A stretch of 64,000 bases of DNA from Pistricoccus aurantiacus (lineage in GTDB: Bacteria > Pseudomonadota > Gammaproteobacteria > Pseudomonadales > Halomonadaceae). Every line of letters starts with the position of its first letter. The first letter of the stretch is position 1. Positions 17,674 to 28,597 of this stretch are shown here, one piece after another. The DNA is taken from NCBI RefSeq assembly GCF_007954585.1, contig NZ_CP042382.1:2604001-2668000 (forward strand), given 5' to 3'. Made by a program: the position numbers and the translations under genes. Under the pieces are notes generated by a model. It was not told the DNA's origin. It saw only the letters and a program-made list of their open reading frames with translations, and made no database searches.

Positions 17674-19608
17674 TCAGGCCGCTTCCTTGTTGTTTCGCAT
17701 CCAGTTGATCAGCCCGCCGGCGAGCAGCACCTCGAGCTGGCGCGGGCTCAGGCCGTGCTTCAGGTCGATCTCGCCGTGCTCGCCCTTGGCCTTGAGCGTA
17801 TCTTGCTGCAGGGCGTCGTGCAGGCCTTCGAAGCTCAGGGACTGTCCCGCCTCCAGCTTGTCGTAGTCGTCTTCGCTGGCGAAGGTCAGCGGCAGCACGC
17901 CGAAGTTGATCAGGTTCTGCCAGTGGATGCGCGCGAAGCTCTTAGCGATCACGATGCGCAATCCCAGGTAGCGCGGGGCGATGGCGGCGTGTTCCCGGCT
18001 CGAGCCCTGGCCGTAGTTATCACCGGCGACAACGATATGATCGCCCTTGTCCTTGGCCTTCTTGACGTAGTCCTCGTCCACCCCGCGAAAGACGAAATCC
18101 GCGATCTTGGGGATATTGCTACGATAGGGCAGCACCTCGCTGCCTGCGGGCATGATCTCGTCCGTGGAGACGTCGTCCTCGGCCTTCACCAGGATGGGCA
18201 GTTCCAGGTTGTCGTCGAGGGGCTCGAATTCCGGCAGCGACTCGATGTTGGGCCCCTTGATCAGCTTGACCTTCCTGGCTTCCTCCTCCTTCAGGGGAGC
18301 GAAGAGGTTCTGGGTGTTGATGATCGGCGAATCCGGCTCCTCGATCCTGGGATAGTCGAAATCCAGATCCCGCGGATCGGTGATCTCGCCCCGTAACGCT
18401 GAGGCGGTGGCGGTTTCCGGGCTGCACAGAAAGACCCGATCTTCCCGGGTGCCGGAGCGGCCTGGAAAGTTGCGCGGGGTGGTACGCAGGCTGTTGGTGT
18501 CATTGGCCGGCGCCTGGCCCATGCCGATGCAGCCGTTGCAGCCGGCCTGGTGCAGCCGCGCCCCGGCGGCAAGCAGGCTGGCCACGTGGCCGTCCCGCAC
18601 CAGGGTCTCGAGGATAGAGCGGGAGGTGGGATTGACGTCGAAGGAAACCCAGTCATGGATCTGTCGACCCTTGACCATGGCCGCGGCGATGGCGAAATCC
18701 CGGTAGCCCGGATTCGCGGAGGAGCCGATATAGGCCTGGGAGAGCGGCTCCCCGGCGACTTCTCTCACCGGCACCACATTACCCGGGCTGGAGGGCTTGG
18801 CGATCAGCGGCTCGACGTTCGCCAGGTCGATGGTCTCGTGGACATCGTAGTCAGCGCCTTCGTCCGCCTTGAGCTCTTGCCAGTCGTCCGCGCGGCCCAC
18901 CGCGGTCAGGAAGCGCTTCACCGCTTCGTCAGAAGGAAAGACGCTTGAGGTGGCGCCGAGCTCTGCCCCCATGTTGGCGATCACGTGACGATCCATGGCG
19001 GAAAGCGACTCGAGCCCCGGACCGTAGTATTCGATGATGCGTCCGGTACCGCCATCGACCCCGTGACGCCGCAGCATTTCCAGGATGACATCCTTGGCGC
19101 TGACCCAGTCCTTGAGCTTGTTGGTCAGCTTGACGCCCCAGATTTCCGGCATCTTGAGATGAAAGGGTTCCCCGGCCATGGCCATGGCCACGTCGATGCC
19201 GCCGGCGCCGATGGCCAGCATGCCCATGGAACCCGCCGCCGGGGTATGGCTGTCCGAGCCCAGCAGAGTCTTGCCGGGCTTGCTGAAATGCTGCTGATGA
19301 GTCGGATGACTGACTCCGTTACCGGCTCGGGAAAACCACACGCCGAGTCGTGCCGCGGAGCTCTGCAGGAAAAGATGATCGTCCGGGTTCTTGTTGTCTC
19401 CCTGGATCAGGTTGTGATCTACGTACTGGGCGGAAAGCTCGGTCTTGACCCGCTCGAGGCCCATGGCCTCCAGTTCCAGCATTACCATGGTGCCGGTGGC
19501 ATCCTGGGTAAGGGTCTGGTCGATGGTAATGGCGATGGGTTCCCCGGGTTTCATCTCGCCTTCCACCAGATGGGCCTCGATCAGTTTCTGAGCGACGTTC
19601 CTGGCCAT
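17674..19608 (-). CDS. Aconitate hydratase, short (Aquifex/mitochondrial-like) type
   Basis: A 644-aa aconitase that isomerises citrate to isocitrate in the TCA cycle. The [4Fe-4S] ligands appear as one Cys in GCNGCIGMG (about residues 355-363) and another in FLCSPETA. Substrate-binding segments LLGSDSHTPAAGSMG and GDNYGQGSSREHAA (swivel domain) are intact. At 644 aa it is shorter than AcnA or AcnB (about 860-890 aa) and matches the putative short-type aconitase family. AAGGAGCC precedes the ATG. It is convergent with the ArsA-like ATPase and stands alone. Confidence 0.93.
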   Translation of the reverse strand: MARNVAQKLIEAHLVEGEMKPGEPIAITIDQTLTQDATGTMVMLELEAMGLERVKTELSAQYVDHNLIQGDNKNPDDHLFLQSSAARLGVWFSRAGNGVSHPTHQQHFSKPGKTLLGSDSHTPAAGSMGMLAIGAGGIDVAMAMAGEPFHLKMPEIWGVKLTNKLKDWVSAKDVILEMLRRHGVDGGTGRIIEYYGPGLESLSAMDRHVIANMGAELGATSSVFPSDEAVKRFLTAVGRADDWQELKADEGADYDVHETIDLANVEPLIAKPSSPGNVVPVREVAGEPLSQAYIGSSANPGYRDFAIAAAMVKGRQIHDWVSFDVNPTSRSILETLVRDGHVASLLAAGARLHQAGCNGCIGMGQAPANDTNSLRTTPRNFPGRSGTREDRVFLCSPETATASALRGEITDPRDLDFDYPRIEEPDSPIINTQNLFAPLKEEEARKVKLIKGPNIESLPEFEPLDDNLELPILVKAEDDVSTDEIMPAGSEVLPYRSNIPKIADFVFRGVDEDYVKKAKDKGDHIVVAGDNYGQGSSREHAAIAPRYLGLRIVIAKSFARIHWQNLINFGVLPLTFASEDDYDKLEAGQSLSFEGLHDALQQDTLKAKGEHGEIDLKHGLSPRQLEVLLAGGLINWMRNNKEAA

Positions 19609-19666
19609 GCTAAGGCTCCTTGCGGTTTCGTTGCTATTGGAACTCCCTTCCTCGTAGTGTAGTCAC

Positions 19667-20431
19667 TCAGCCGGTTCTTGTGTTTTCATCCATCCGATGA
19701 CGCAGCCGGTAATAGCCGCGACCCAGCCATTCATGCAGGGAGATGGAACTGCTGCGTAGATAGTAGGCGCGAGGTACCCAGCCGGCGATGCCGGAAGGCG
19801 GCGGGCTGGCGAACTCCGTGGGGGCGGGAATCACCTTTAGTCCGACCTGCGTGAATTCCGGTATTGCGCGAGGCAAATGCCAGGCTTGGGAAACCAGAGC
19901 GATAGTTCCGATATCCGCCCGGTCGAGAATCTTTGCGCTGTAGGTGGCATTTTCCGCAGTGGTGCGGCTTTCGGATTCCCGCCATTTCACCGGGATATTG
20001 AATACTTGCTCCAGAGCGTTGGCCATCAATTCCGCCTCCGGGCGCTCGTATTGCTGATCCGCTCCGCCGGTCACCAGAATGGGTAAACCGGTATCCCGAT
20101 AAAGCTTGGCGCCATAAACCAGCCGCCGCCAGGTGGCATTATTGGGGGCATCCCCCCAATCGAATTCCGGCGCGGACACGTCTCGACCGCCACCGAGGAT
20201 CACGATGGCTTGCGCCTTGGCGAGTTCTTCTTGGCTGGGTGGTTGCGGCGGCTCCAGACTCTGGCGTAGCCAGTAGCTGGTCCAGGGCAATGCCAATACC
20301 AATAGGCTCAGGGTACTCAGCACTATCGCCAGGCCGCTGAGAGTCGGAAAGCGTCGCCATAGCAGAATGCCCGCCAGGATCAGCAGGATATTGATCTGGG
20401 GCGGCAGCAGCAGGTATTTCAAAAAGCTCAT
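19667..20431 (-). CDS. YdcF/ElyC-like DUF218 membrane protein
   Basis: A 254-aa protein with two N-terminal membrane helices (about residues 10-55) followed by a DUF218 domain. The latter has the nucleotide-binding-like motif AIVILGGG, then LPILVTGGA, ESRTTAENATYSA and ALVSQAWHLPRA. This matches the ElyC/SanA/YdcF family linked to envelope precursor metabolism. The ATG overlaps the nth stop in an ATGA, so it is the last gene of the rnf-nth transcript; a longer in-frame extension into nth is rejected. Biochemical function is not established from sequence. Confidence 0.88.
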   Translation of the reverse strand: MSFLKYLLLPPQINILLILAGILLWRRFPTLSGLAIVLSTLSLLVLALPWTSYWLRQSLEPPQPPSQEELAKAQAIVILGGGRDVSAPEFDWGDAPNNATWRRLVYGAKLYRDTGLPILVTGGADQQYERPEAELMANALEQVFNIPVKWRESESRTTAENATYSAKILDRADIGTIALVSQAWHLPRAIPEFTQVGLKVIPAPTEFASPPPSGIAGWVPRAYYLRSSSISLHEWLGRGYYRLRHRMDENTRTG

Positions 20432-21066
20432 GAGATTTCCGTCTTGTCCGGAAACTCGCACAGATCCTCGATCACGCAGCTGCCGCAGCGTGGCTTTCGA
20501 GCCACGCAGGTATAGCGGCCGTGCAGGATCAGCCAGTGGTGGGCATCCTGACGAAACGCCTTGGGCACATGGCGCAGCAGTTTCTTCTCCACTTCCAGCA
20601 CGTTCTTGCCCGGGGCGATGCGGGTACGGTTGCACACGCGGAAAATATGCGTATCCACGGCGATGGTGGGCTGACCGAAGGCGGTATTGAGAATCACGCT
20701 GGCGGTCTTGCGGCCCACCCCGGGGAGCGATTCCAGGGCCTGCCGGGTTTCCGGCACCTCGCCGTTGTACTCGTCCACAAGGATACGGCAGGTCTTCATC
20801 AGGTTCTGGGCCTTGGTGTTGTAAAGGCCGATGGTCTTGATGTGTTCCTTGAGTTTGTCGATACCCAGGTCGAGAATCCCTTGCGGCGTATTGGCTACCG
20901 GGAATAGCCGGGCGGTGGCCTTGTTGACGCTCACATCCGTGGCCTGGGCGGAAAGCAGCACCGAGACCAGCAGTTCGAAGGGCGATCCCCAGATCAGCTC
21001 CGTGGTGGGCTCCGGCAAGGCAGCCTGGAGTCTGGCGAAGATTTCGTGGCGTTTTTCTGCGTTCAT
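20428..21066 (-). CDS. nth: Endonuclease III (DNA glycosylase/AP lyase)
   Basis: A 212-aa base-excision repair enzyme that removes oxidised pyrimidines and cleaves abasic sites. Visible are the helix-hairpin-helix LPGVGRKTAS (about residues 114-123, catalytic Lys120) and catalytic Asp138 in VDTHIFRV. The C-terminal [4Fe-4S] cysteine cluster is CVARKPRCGSCVIEDLC. Length matches the family (E. coli 211 aa). It lies 8 bp after rnfE, the same rnf-nth order as in E. coli. Confidence 0.97.
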   Translation of the reverse strand: MNAEKRHEIFARLQAALPEPTTELIWGSPFELLVSVLLSAQATDVSVNKATARLFPVANTPQGILDLGIDKLKEHIKTIGLYNTKAQNLMKTCRILVDEYNGEVPETRQALESLPGVGRKTASVILNTAFGQPTIAVDTHIFRVCNRTRIAPGKNVLEVEKKLLRHVPKAFRQDAHHWLILHGRYTCVARKPRCGSCVIEDLCEFPDKTEIS

Positions 21067-21074
21067 GGCATTCC

Positions 21075-21770
21075 TTACTTGATGATCCCGGTGACGCGCA
21101 CCCGGCGGCTTTCCTTGGCGGTCACCGGCTGGCGGCGTTTTTCGAGACGATCGTCGATCAGGTTCTTGGCGGCGATCAGCAGGCCGGTAGCGAAAAAGGC
21201 GCCAGGCGGCAGCACCAGAAACAGAAAATCGTAATTCGCGAAAACCTCGATTCGCCAGCCCTGGGCCATGGGGCCGAACAGTAGCTGCATATCCCCGAAC
21301 AAGGTGCCTTGGCCGAAGAGTTCCCGCAGGGCACCGAGCAGCAGCAGTACCAGGGCGAAACCCAGGCCCATCATCAGGCCATCCGTGGCGGCGGGCAGCA
21401 GTGGGTTTTTCGAGGCGAAGGTTTCCGCCCGGCCGAGAATCGCGCAGTTGGTGACGATCAACGGGATAAAGATGCCCAGGATGCCATGCAGCGTGAAGGC
21501 GTAGGCCTGCATCAAGAGGTCAGCGCAGGTGACGAAGGCGGCGATGATCAGCACGAAGGCGGGCAGGCGCAGGGTGGTGGAGACATGATGGCGAATCAGC
21601 GACACGCTGACATTCGAACCCACCATGACCAGCAGGGTGGCCAGTCCCAGGCCCAGGGCGTTGACCACGCTGGAGCTTACCGCCAGCAGCGGGCACAGGC
21701 CCAGAAGCTGCACCAGCGCCGGGTTGTTGTTCCAGAGCCCGTTGCGGGTCAATTCGTTGAACTGGCTCAT
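21075..21770 (-). CDS. rnfE: Rnf complex membrane subunit RnfE
   Basis: A 231-aa integral membrane subunit of the Rnf (Rsx) electron transport complex, with six hydrophobic segments and the conserved stretches [11 protein letters not shown] and [14 protein letters not shown]. RnfE and RnfA are homologous and face each other in the membrane, and the conserved Cys in TNCAI belongs to the intramembrane iron-sulfur site. The C-terminus is a basic tail. The start overlaps the rnfG stop by 4 bp. Confidence 0.96.
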   Translation of the reverse strand: MSQFNELTRNGLWNNNPALVQLLGLCPLLAVSSSVVNALGLGLATLLVMVGSNVSVSLIRHHVSTTLRLPAFVLIIAAFVTCADLLMQAYAFTLHGILGIFIPLIVTNCAILGRAETFASKNPLLPAATDGLMMGLGFALVLLLLGALRELFGQGTLFGDMQLLFGPMAQGWRIEVFANYDFLFLVLPPGAFFATGLLIAAKNLIDDRLEKRRQPVTAKESRRVRVTGIIK

Positions 21771-22411
21771 GATGAATTTCCCGTCGAAGGCAGCAGTTTA
21801 TCCCGATGGGCAGCGAAGTATTCAAGGCTGCGTTTGACCGCGCCGATCACCGCCCGGGGGGTGATGGTGGCCCCGGTGAAAGCATCGAATGCGCCGCCGT
21901 TCTTGGCGACTCCCCATCGTTGCGCCGGCGGATCGTCCAGGGACTTGCTTTTGAAACCGGTGATCCAGTCGCTCTTGCGCCGCTCGATCTTGTCCCCCAG
22001 ACCGGGCGTCTCCTGATGGCGGGTGACTCTCACGCCGCTGATCCGGCCTTGGCCGTCGATGCCCACCAGCAGGTGAATCGCGCCGCTGTAGCCGTCCGGC
22101 GCGATCACCGGCAGGATCACCGCGGCGTCATCATCCTGGCGAATCCGCCAGGCGGTAAAGGCGCTATTCTGGCCGAGTTCAGGGCTGGCGGGTAGGCGAA
22201 AAGCGCCTTCCAGCAGTTCATGGATCGGCACCTCTTGCAGCGTATCCGGCAATACTTCTCCCAGAAGCTGATACTGGCTGGCAAGGCGATTCTCCGCGAT
22301 GCGCTCCGCGGTCAGCGCCCGGGTGGCGGCGACGATGCCCACGGTGACCAAGGCGAAGAGGGCAAGACTGAAGGCGCCGCGAGCCATGGCCTGACAGACG
22401 GTGCGGTTCAT
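21767..22411 (-). CDS. rnfG: Rnf complex FMN-bearing subunit RnfG
   Basis: A 214-aa subunit with one N-terminal membrane helix (about residues 13-30) and a periplasmic FMN-binding domain. The covalent flavinylation motif is [11 protein letters not shown] with Thr182 as the expected attachment residue, and TPGLGDKIE is also conserved. Flavinylation would need an ApbE enzyme, which is not in this window. ATGA-type overlaps join it to rnfD upstream and rnfE downstream. Confidence 0.96.
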   Translation of the reverse strand: MNRTVCQAMARGAFSLALFALVTVGIVAATRALTAERIAENRLASQYQLLGEVLPDTLQEVPIHELLEGAFRLPASPELGQNSAFTAWRIRQDDDAAVILPVIAPDGYSGAIHLLVGIDGQGRISGVRVTRHQETPGLGDKIERRKSDWITGFKSKSLDDPPAQRWGVAKNGGAFDAFTGATITPRAVIGAVKRSLEYFAAHRDKLLPSTGNSS

Positions 22412-23463
22412 TGCCGCTCCTCCCTGTCATCCAACTGCTTGACCTTGATACCTCTAGCGGGCCTGGCATGGCCCAGGGTGCGGGGCCGGGTGTAGTAATC
22501 GATGAAAGGCACGGCGAAATTCATCAAGAGTACCGCGAAGGCCACCCCATCTGGATAGGCGCCGAATTCCCGCATCAGCATGATTAGCAGACCGATAGCA
22601 GCGGCGTAGTACAGCTTGCCCTTGCGGCTGGTGGCGGCGCTGACCGGGTCCGTGGCGATAAAAAAGGCGCCGAAAATCGCCGCGCCGCCCAGCAGGTGAA
22701 AGCTTGGCCCGGCGTGCTGGCTGGGGTCGACGGCGTAGGCCAAGGTGGCGAACAGCCCCAGGCTTCCCAGCAGTGCGACGGGGATATGCCAACTGATGAT
22801 GCGCAGGTAAAGCAGCATCGCACCGCCGACGAGCCAGGCCAGGGCCACGGCTTGCCAGGCGCTCGATGTTCCCTGAGGTAAGGGCTGGCTTGCCCAGAAC
22901 TCGCTGGCAAGCCAAGCCTCCGGCTTGTGCTTGAAGGCATCCAGAGGCGTGGCGCCGCTGATGGCATCCAGATGATCGACGTCGGTCGGACCAAGGAAGC
23001 GCATCAGGCTATCGCCCAGGGAAAGCGCCTCGGGACCGAATAGCCCTTGGGGAGCCAGCCACTGGGTCATCTGTACTGGAAAGGAAATCAACAACAGGGC
23101 ATAGCCCACCATGGCCGGATTGAACGGGTTCTGGCCCAGGCCGCCGTAGAGCTGCTTGGCGACGATGATGGCGGCGACCATGCCTACCAGAATCAGCCAC
23201 CAGCTCGAGCCCGGGGGCAGCGATGCCCCCAGCAGCACGCCGGTCACCAGGGCGCTGCTGTCCTGCAAGGTCGGCTTTAACGAGCGTCGACGCAATTTCA
23301 GCACCAAGGCTTCTAGGCTGGCACCGAGAGCAGCGGCGAAAAGTACGTTGGTCAAGACGCCCCAGCCGAAATGCCAGGTGAGAGCGGCGATGCCCGGCAG
23401 GGTGGCGATCAGTACCCAGGCCATGACCTGGCCGGTGGAGCGGGGAGGAGCGAGCCGCTTCAT
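22408..23463 (-). CDS. rnfD: Rnf complex membrane subunit RnfD
   Basis: A 351-aa polytopic subunit of the NqrB/RnfD family. The covalent FMN site is the DAISGATPLDAF segment (about residues 183-194), and GGLGQNPFNPAMVGYA is a family signature. I chose ATG at 23463, which overlaps the rnfC TGA, instead of a much longer frame that runs antiparallel through the rnfC tail region. It works with RnfG to pass electrons across the membrane coupled to ion movement. Confidence 0.95.
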   Translation of the reverse strand: MKRLAPPRSTGQVMAWVLIATLPGIAALTWHFGWGVLTNVLFAAALGASLEALVLKLRRRSLKPTLQDSSALVTGVLLGASLPPGSSWWLILVGMVAAIIVAKQLYGGLGQNPFNPAMVGYALLLISFPVQMTQWLAPQGLFGPEALSLGDSLMRFLGPTDVDHLDAISGATPLDAFKHKPEAWLASEFWASQPLPQGTSSAWQAVALAWLVGGAMLLYLRIISWHIPVALLGSLGLFATLAYAVDPSQHAGPSFHLLGGAAIFGAFFIATDPVSAATSRKGKLYYAAAIGLLIMLMREFGAYPDGVAFAVLLMNFAVPFIDYYTRPRTLGHARPARGIKVKQLDDREERQ

Positions 23464-25145
23464 GAAGCGGACTCCCGAGCCGCTTCCATGCGTGCCTGAA
23501 TCGCCTGCAGGTTTTCCCGGGCGGTGGCCAGCTGTATCTCGAGATCCTCCAGATTGCCGTCGCCGCTTTCCCCCGCCCGGGCCAGGGCCTTCTCCGCCTT
23601 GCGCAGCGCCGCCTTGGCGGCAGCCTGGGCGATGCGCAGGGTCTTGATATCTTCGAGGCCACTCGCCGTTTCGTTTTTGTCGCTCTGCTTGGCGATCCTT
23701 GATGTCGCCTTGGCTCGCGCCGCCCGTTTGGCGGCTTTTTCCTGGGCTTCCCGTTCCAGACGTGCCTGGCGTAGCTCGAAGCGGTGGCGGGCATGTTCCG
23801 CCCGGCGGGTCTCGAGGATTTGGGCGCGAATAGCGCCCTTGGCGGCCCGGTAATACTGCACCAGGGGAATGTGGCTGGGGCAGACGTAATCGCAGGCGCC
23901 GCATTCGATGCAGTCGAACAGGTGAAAGAGCTCCGCCTTGTCATGCTCCCGAGCCTTGGCGAACCAGTAAAGCTGCTGGGGCAGCAGCGCCACCGGACAG
24001 GCGGCTTCGCAGGCGCCGCAGCGAATGCAGGGCTGCTCCGGTGTCGGGGGCGGTAGTTCCCGGGCGCTGGCGGCGATCAGGCAGTTGGTGGCCTTGACCA
24101 AAGGGAGATCGAGGCTTGCCAGCTCGAAACCCATCATTGGCCCGCCCATGATCAGGCGGCTAAGCTGCGTGGTATCGAGCCCAGCAAAGGTCAGCAGTTC
24201 CGCCATCGAGGTGCCCAAGCGCGCTTCCACGTTGCCCGGTCGCGCCAGCGCCTCCCCGGTCAGGGTCGTGATCCGCGAGACCAGCGGCCGGCCCTCCCGC
24301 ACCGCCCGCAGCGCCGCCAGCAGCGTGCCTGGGTTGTGGCACAGCACACCGATATCCGCCGGCAGGCCGCCGCTGGGCACCTCTCGATCGAGCAGCCGCT
24401 TGATCAGCTGTTTCTCACCGCCGCTGGGATAGCGGGTGGCAATCACCTTGAGTTCGATGGGCAGGTCGCCCCGGCGATCCGCCAGCGCGACCTCGAGCGC
24501 TTCGATGGCGGCGGGCTTGTTGTCTTCGATGCCCACCAGGATACGCTCCGCGCCGCAAAGCCGGGCCAGCAGTTCGGCGCCTTCCAGCACATCGCCGGCG
24601 TAAGTGCGCAGGGTCAAATCGTCCGCGGTGATATAGGGCTCGCACTCCGCGGCGTTGACGATCAGGGTCTCGATAACGTGATGCTCGCCGACCCGTGCCT
24701 TGATCTGGGTGGGAAAACCGGCGCCCCCCAGGCCTACCACTCCGGAGCGTGCCAGACGTTCGATCAGGTCATCACGACTCGATTGGTGCCAGTCCAGCGG
24801 CGACAGGGTTTCCCATTCATCCGTGACGCCGTCGCCTTCGATTATGATGCAGGGGGCCATGCCTTGAGACGGATGAGGCACGGGACGCTCCTCGATGGCA
24901 ACCACTTCGCCGGTGATGCTGGCGTGCAGGTCCGCGGAGATCAGCCCGACGGCGCTGGCGATCACTTGCCCGGTCTTGACCATATCGCCGACCTTGACCC
25001 AGGGCTGCGCCGGTTGGCCGATATGCTGCGCCAGCGGCAGCACAACCCGCCTGGGCAGCGGCGCCTGAATCAGCGGCGTCTGGTTGGAAAGCGTCTTGTG
25101 CTGGGGAGGGTGCACGCCACCGGGAAAGTCGAAGGCCTTAGCCAT
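23460..25145 (-). CDS. rnfC: Rnf complex electron input subunit RnfC
   Basis: A 561-aa peripheral subunit. It has an N-terminal barrel-sandwich domain (HGGVHPP-like start), an NADH/FMN-binding region with [10 protein letters not shown] and NAAECEPYI, an SLBB segment, and two [4Fe-4S] motifs [12 protein letters not shown] and [12 protein letters not shown] (about residues 370-420). A charged Ala/Arg/Lys/Glu-rich coiled tail of about 130 residues follows; such tails vary in length among RnfC proteins. ATG at 25145 is preferred, with AGGAG 9 nt upstream, and it overlaps the end of rnfB by 8 bp. A TTG two codons upstream is the alternative. Confidence 0.95.
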   Translation of the reverse strand: MAKAFDFPGGVHPPQHKTLSNQTPLIQAPLPRRVVLPLAQHIGQPAQPWVKVGDMVKTGQVIASAVGLISADLHASITGEVVAIEERPVPHPSQGMAPCIIIEGDGVTDEWETLSPLDWHQSSRDDLIERLARSGVVGLGGAGFPTQIKARVGEHHVIETLIVNAAECEPYITADDLTLRTYAGDVLEGAELLARLCGAERILVGIEDNKPAAIEALEVALADRRGDLPIELKVIATRYPSGGEKQLIKRLLDREVPSGGLPADIGVLCHNPGTLLAALRAVREGRPLVSRITTLTGEALARPGNVEARLGTSMAELLTFAGLDTTQLSRLIMGGPMMGFELASLDLPLVKATNCLIAASARELPPPTPEQPCIRCGACEAACPVALLPQQLYWFAKAREHDKAELFHLFDCIECGACDYVCPSHIPLVQYYRAAKGAIRAQILETRRAEHARHRFELRQARLEREAQEKAAKRAARAKATSRIAKQSDKNETASGLEDIKTLRIAQAAAKAALRKAEKALARAGESGDGNLEDLEIQLATARENLQAIQARMEAARESAS

Positions 25146-25746
25146 GGGCAAGACTCCTGCGATCCGAGGCGATCAACTGGCTGGCAGGGACATGGCTCGG
25201 ACCCGGCGGCAGCGGCCATCGCCACTCATGGGCGTCCGAGCGGGGCAGCATGTCGATGCAGTCCACCGGGCAGGGCTCCACGCAGAGATCGCAGCCGGTG
25301 CACTCGGATTCGATCACCGTGTGCATGTGCTTCGCCGCGCCGAGAATCGCATCTACCGGGCAGGCCTGAATGCACTTGGTGCAGCCGATGCATTCTTCCT
25401 CGCGAATAAAGGCCACCTCGGGTATATCCTGGGCTTCCCCATCCAGGGGCTTGACCTCGCGGCCCAGCAGATCCGCCAGGGCGACAATGGTACTCTCGCC
25501 CCCGGGCGGGCACTTGTTGATCTCATCCCCTTCGCTGATGGCCTGGGCATAGGGGCGGCAGCCGGGATAGCCGCATTGCCCGCACTGGGTCTGGGGCAGC
25601 AGGGCGTCGATCTTCTCCACCACCGGGTCGCCTTCTACCTTGAAGCGCTCCCCGGCGAAGCCCAGCAGGGCGCCGAAGATCAGCGCCAGGGCCAGCATGG
25701 CCAGGATGGCAACAAATATACCGTTATCTTGGATCAATTCCAGCAT
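25138..25746 (-). CDS. rnfB: Rnf complex ferredoxin-like subunit RnfB
   Basis: A 202-aa subunit with an N-terminal membrane helix (about residues 8-30), then a four-Cys cluster domain [13 protein letters not shown]...KCPPGG. Two bacterial ferredoxin motifs follow, [16 protein letters not shown] and [16 protein letters not shown]. The product relays electrons from RnfC towards the membrane subunits. It starts 13 bp after rnfA. The C-terminal approximately 35 residues are proline-rich and unlike the cluster domains. Confidence 0.96.
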   Translation of the reverse strand: MLELIQDNGIFVAILAMLALALIFGALLGFAGERFKVEGDPVVEKIDALLPQTQCGQCGYPGCRPYAQAISEGDEINKCPPGGESTIVALADLLGREVKPLDGEAQDIPEVAFIREEECIGCTKCIQACPVDAILGAAKHMHTVIESECTGCDLCVEPCPVDCIDMLPRSDAHEWRWPLPPGPSHVPASQLIASDRRSLAHG

Positions 25747-25759
25747 GGTTTATTGTCAC

Positions 25760-26341
25760 TTAGCCTTGCACGAGCCCCGTAAAGCCCATGAAGGCCAGCG
25801 ACATCAGACTTGCGGTGATCATTGCGATGGCGGCGCCGCGAAAGGGCTTGGGGACGTCTGCCACCGCCAGGCGCTCCCGCAGAGCGGCAAACAGCACCAG
25901 CACCAGAGAAAACCCCAGCGCCGCGCCGAAGCCATATAACGCAGCTTCCATGAAACTCGACTGACGATTGAGGGAAAGCAGTGCCACCCCCAGCACCGCG
26001 CAGTTGGTGGTAATCAAGGGCAGAAAGATGCCCAGCACCTGATGCAGCAGCGGGCTGGTCTTCCTGACCATCAACTCCGTGAACTGCACCACCACCGCGA
26101 TCACCAGGATAAAAGCGATGGTGCGCAGGTATTCGAGCCCCAGAGGGGCCAGCAGGTAATGAAAGATCAGGTAGCTGGCCACGCAGGAAAGCGTCAGCAC
26201 GAAGGTGGTGGCAAGCGACATGCCCATGGCGGATTCCAGCTTGTTGGACACGCCCATGAAGGGGCACAGCCCAAGAAACTGCACCAGCACAAAGTTGTTG
26301 ACCAGGGCGGTGCTGACCAGAATCAGCAGATAGTCGCTCAT
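25760..26341 (-). CDS. rnfA: Rnf complex membrane subunit RnfA
   Basis: A 193-aa integral membrane subunit, standard length, with six helices and the conserved [19 protein letters not shown] and [14 protein letters not shown] segments. The cysteines help hold the intramembrane cluster shared with RnfE. It is the first rnf gene, only 6 bp after the metG stop, so the rnf genes probably share the metG transcript unless an internal promoter lies within metG. Confidence 0.97.
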   Translation of the reverse strand: MSDYLLILVSTALVNNFVLVQFLGLCPFMGVSNKLESAMGMSLATTFVLTLSCVASYLIFHYLLAPLGLEYLRTIAFILVIAVVVQFTELMVRKTSPLLHQVLGIFLPLITTNCAVLGVALLSLNRQSSFMEAALYGFGAALGFSLVLVLFAALRERLAVADVPKPFRGAAIAMITASLMSLAFMGFTGLVQG

Positions 26342-26347
26342 GGCTGA

Positions 26348-28390
26348 TCAAGTGACCCGCTGGCCCGGTTTGGCGCCGGAGTGGGGCTCCAGCAGATAGA
26401 TGCTGTCCTCGTCGCCGGCGGCCAGTACCATGCCTTCGGAGACGCCGAATCGCATCTTGCGTGGGGCCAGATTGGCCACCATCACCGTCAGCATGCCTTC
26501 TAACGCCTCCGGGGCATAGGCGGAACGAATGCCGGAGAATACGGTACGGGTTTCGCTCCCCAGGTCCAGGGTCAGCTTCAGAAGCTTGTCCGCGCCTTCG
26601 ACATATTCCGCCTTGGCGATGCGCACGATGCGCAGATCGATCTTGGCAAAGTCGTCGAAAGCAATTTGGGGGGCGACAGGACTGTCCGCCAGCGGCCCCT
26701 TGGGGGTTTCCTTGAGTTTCTTCTCTTCCACCAGATCCTCCTTCGACGCCTCGATCATTGCGTCGATACGCTCTCGTTCCACTCGGGTCATCAGCGGCTT
26801 GAACTTGTCGATCTCGTGACCGATCAGGAGTTCGTGGCGGCTGTGCCAGTCCAGGCTGTCGAGCTTGAGAAAGGCCTGGGCTTCCGCCGCCATCTTCGGT
26901 ACCACCGGGGCCAGATAGACCATCAGCTGACGAAACAGGTTGATGCCCACGGAGCAGATCTCCAGCACCTCCTGCTCGCGACCCTCCTGCTTGGCCAGCA
27001 CCCAGGGCTCCGCATCGGCGATGTAGGTGTTGGCCGCGTCCGCCAGCTCCATGATCCTGCGCATGGCCCGGGCGAATTCCCGAGACTCGTAATCTTCGGC
27101 GATGGCGTCGCCGGCAGCGATAAAGCGTGCCACCAGGGCAGGCTCCGCGCAGTGTTCCGACAGCTTGGCGTCGCCGAACTTCTTGACGAAGCCGGCGCAG
27201 CGGCTGGCGATGTTGACCACCTTGCCCACCAAGTCCGCGTTGACTCGATAGGCGAAGTCCTCGAGGTTCAGATCGAGATCGTCGACGCCGGCGGTCAGCT
27301 TGGCGGCGAAGTAGTAACGCAAGTATTCCGGGTTCAGATGTTGTGCGTAGGTGCTCGCCTTGATGAAGGTGCCCCGGGACTTGGACATCTTGGCGCCGTT
27401 GACGGTGACGAAGCCGTGACAGAAGACGCCGCTCGGCGTGCGCAAATTGGCGCCCTTGAGCATCGCCGGCCAGAACAGCGCATGGAAGTAGACGATATCC
27501 TTGCCGATGAAGTGATAGACCTCCGCCTCAGAATCCGGGTTCCAGTAGGCGTCGAAGTCCAGGCCTTCCCGGTCGCAGAGGTTCTGGAAGCTGGCCAGGT
27601 AGCCGATGGGGGCGTCCAGCCAGACATAGAAGTACTTACCCGGGGCGTCGGGAATCTCGAAGCCGAAGTAGGGCGCGTCTCGAGAGATGTCCCATTCGTT
27701 GAGACCGATCTCGAACCACTCCTGCAGCTTGTTGGCGATCTGTTCCTGAACGTGACCGCCCACCAGCCAGCCCTTGAGAAAGCGCTCGAAGTCCTGCAGC
27801 TTGAAGAAGTAATGAACCGAACTCCTGACTTCCGGGGTAGCGCCGGAAATCGCCGAAACCGGATCGATCAGTTCCGCCGGGGTATAGGTGGCGCTGCAGA
27901 CCTCGCAGTTGTCGCCGTACTGGTCATCCGCCCCGCAGCGCGGACAAGTGCCCTTGATGAAGCGATCCGCCAAGAACAGGCCCTTGACCGGATCGTACAT
28001 CTGTTCGATTTCCCGGGTGGCGATATGACCCGCATCCCGCAGACGGGTATAGATCCGCTCGCTGTGCAGGCGGTTTTCCTGGGAATGGGTGGAGTGGTAG
28101 TTGTCGAACCCGACCTGAAAGCGCGCGAAATCTTCCTGGTGCTCCCGGGATACTCGTTCGATCAGCGCCTCCGGTGAAATGCCTTCCTGCTCCGCCCGCA
28201 GCATGATGGCGGTACCGTGAGCGTCGTCGGCGCAGACATAATAACATTCATGGCCGCGGCTCTTCTGGAAGCGCACCCAGATATCCGTCTGAATGTACTC
28301 CAGCAGATGACCGAGATGAATGGAGCCATTGGCATAGGGCAGGGCACTGGTGACCAGGATCTTGCGTGGGTCGCGAGGGGTTTTCGACAT
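26348..28390 (-). CDS. metG: Methionyl-tRNA synthetase
   Basis: A 680-aa class I aminoacyl-tRNA synthetase charging tRNA-Met. It shows the HIGH-like motif [10 protein letters not shown] (about residues 18-27) and a zinc knuckle [17 protein letters not shown] (about 146-162). The KMSKS loop [10 protein letters not shown] is at about 334. The C-terminal OB-fold tRNA-binding domain (about 580-680) is present, with the ending [14 protein letters not shown] at 28390 was chosen; the frame stays open upstream to 28579, but homology begins at [20 protein letters not shown]. The location directly ahead of rnfA is noteworthy. Confidence 0.97.
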   Translation of the reverse strand: MSKTPRDPRKILVTSALPYANGSIHLGHLLEYIQTDIWVRFQKSRGHECYYVCADDAHGTAIMLRAEQEGISPEALIERVSREHQEDFARFQVGFDNYHSTHSQENRLHSERIYTRLRDAGHIATREIEQMYDPVKGLFLADRFIKGTCPRCGADDQYGDNCEVCSATYTPAELIDPVSAISGATPEVRSSVHYFFKLQDFERFLKGWLVGGHVQEQIANKLQEWFEIGLNEWDISRDAPYFGFEIPDAPGKYFYVWLDAPIGYLASFQNLCDREGLDFDAYWNPDSEAEVYHFIGKDIVYFHALFWPAMLKGANLRTPSGVFCHGFVTVNGAKMSKSRGTFIKASTYAQHLNPEYLRYYFAAKLTAGVDDLDLNLEDFAYRVNADLVGKVVNIASRCAGFVKKFGDAKLSEHCAEPALVARFIAAGDAIAEDYESREFARAMRRIMELADAANTYIADAEPWVLAKQEGREQEVLEICSVGINLFRQLMVYLAPVVPKMAAEAQAFLKLDSLDWHSRHELLIGHEIDKFKPLMTRVERERIDAMIEASKEDLVEEKKLKETPKGPLADSPVAPQIAFDDFAKIDLRIVRIAKAEYVEGADKLLKLTLDLGSETRTVFSGIRSAYAPEALEGMLTVMVANLAPRKMRFGVSEGMVLAAGDEDSIYLLEPHSGAKPGQRVT

Positions 28391-28597
28391 AGCGGCGCTT
28401 GGATTCCTGTAACGTGGGACGAGCAGCGTAATGGCCCGAACAGGCAGGCGGCCGCTCGTATAAGTCAAAACAAGCTCTGAATTGTAGCATTTTCCGCCGC
28501 GACTGCGATTGGTGTCCGCTGCCTGCTTGGCGCAAGATGAAAGGCCGCAAGGCGCAATGACCGAGTACTTTCCAGCCATGCGACAAGGAGTGTGATC

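Noticed and set aside
26666-28177. 503-codon plus-strand frame inside metG
   Set aside because: It is antiparallel to a fully conserved metG, with no motif or ribosome binding evidence.
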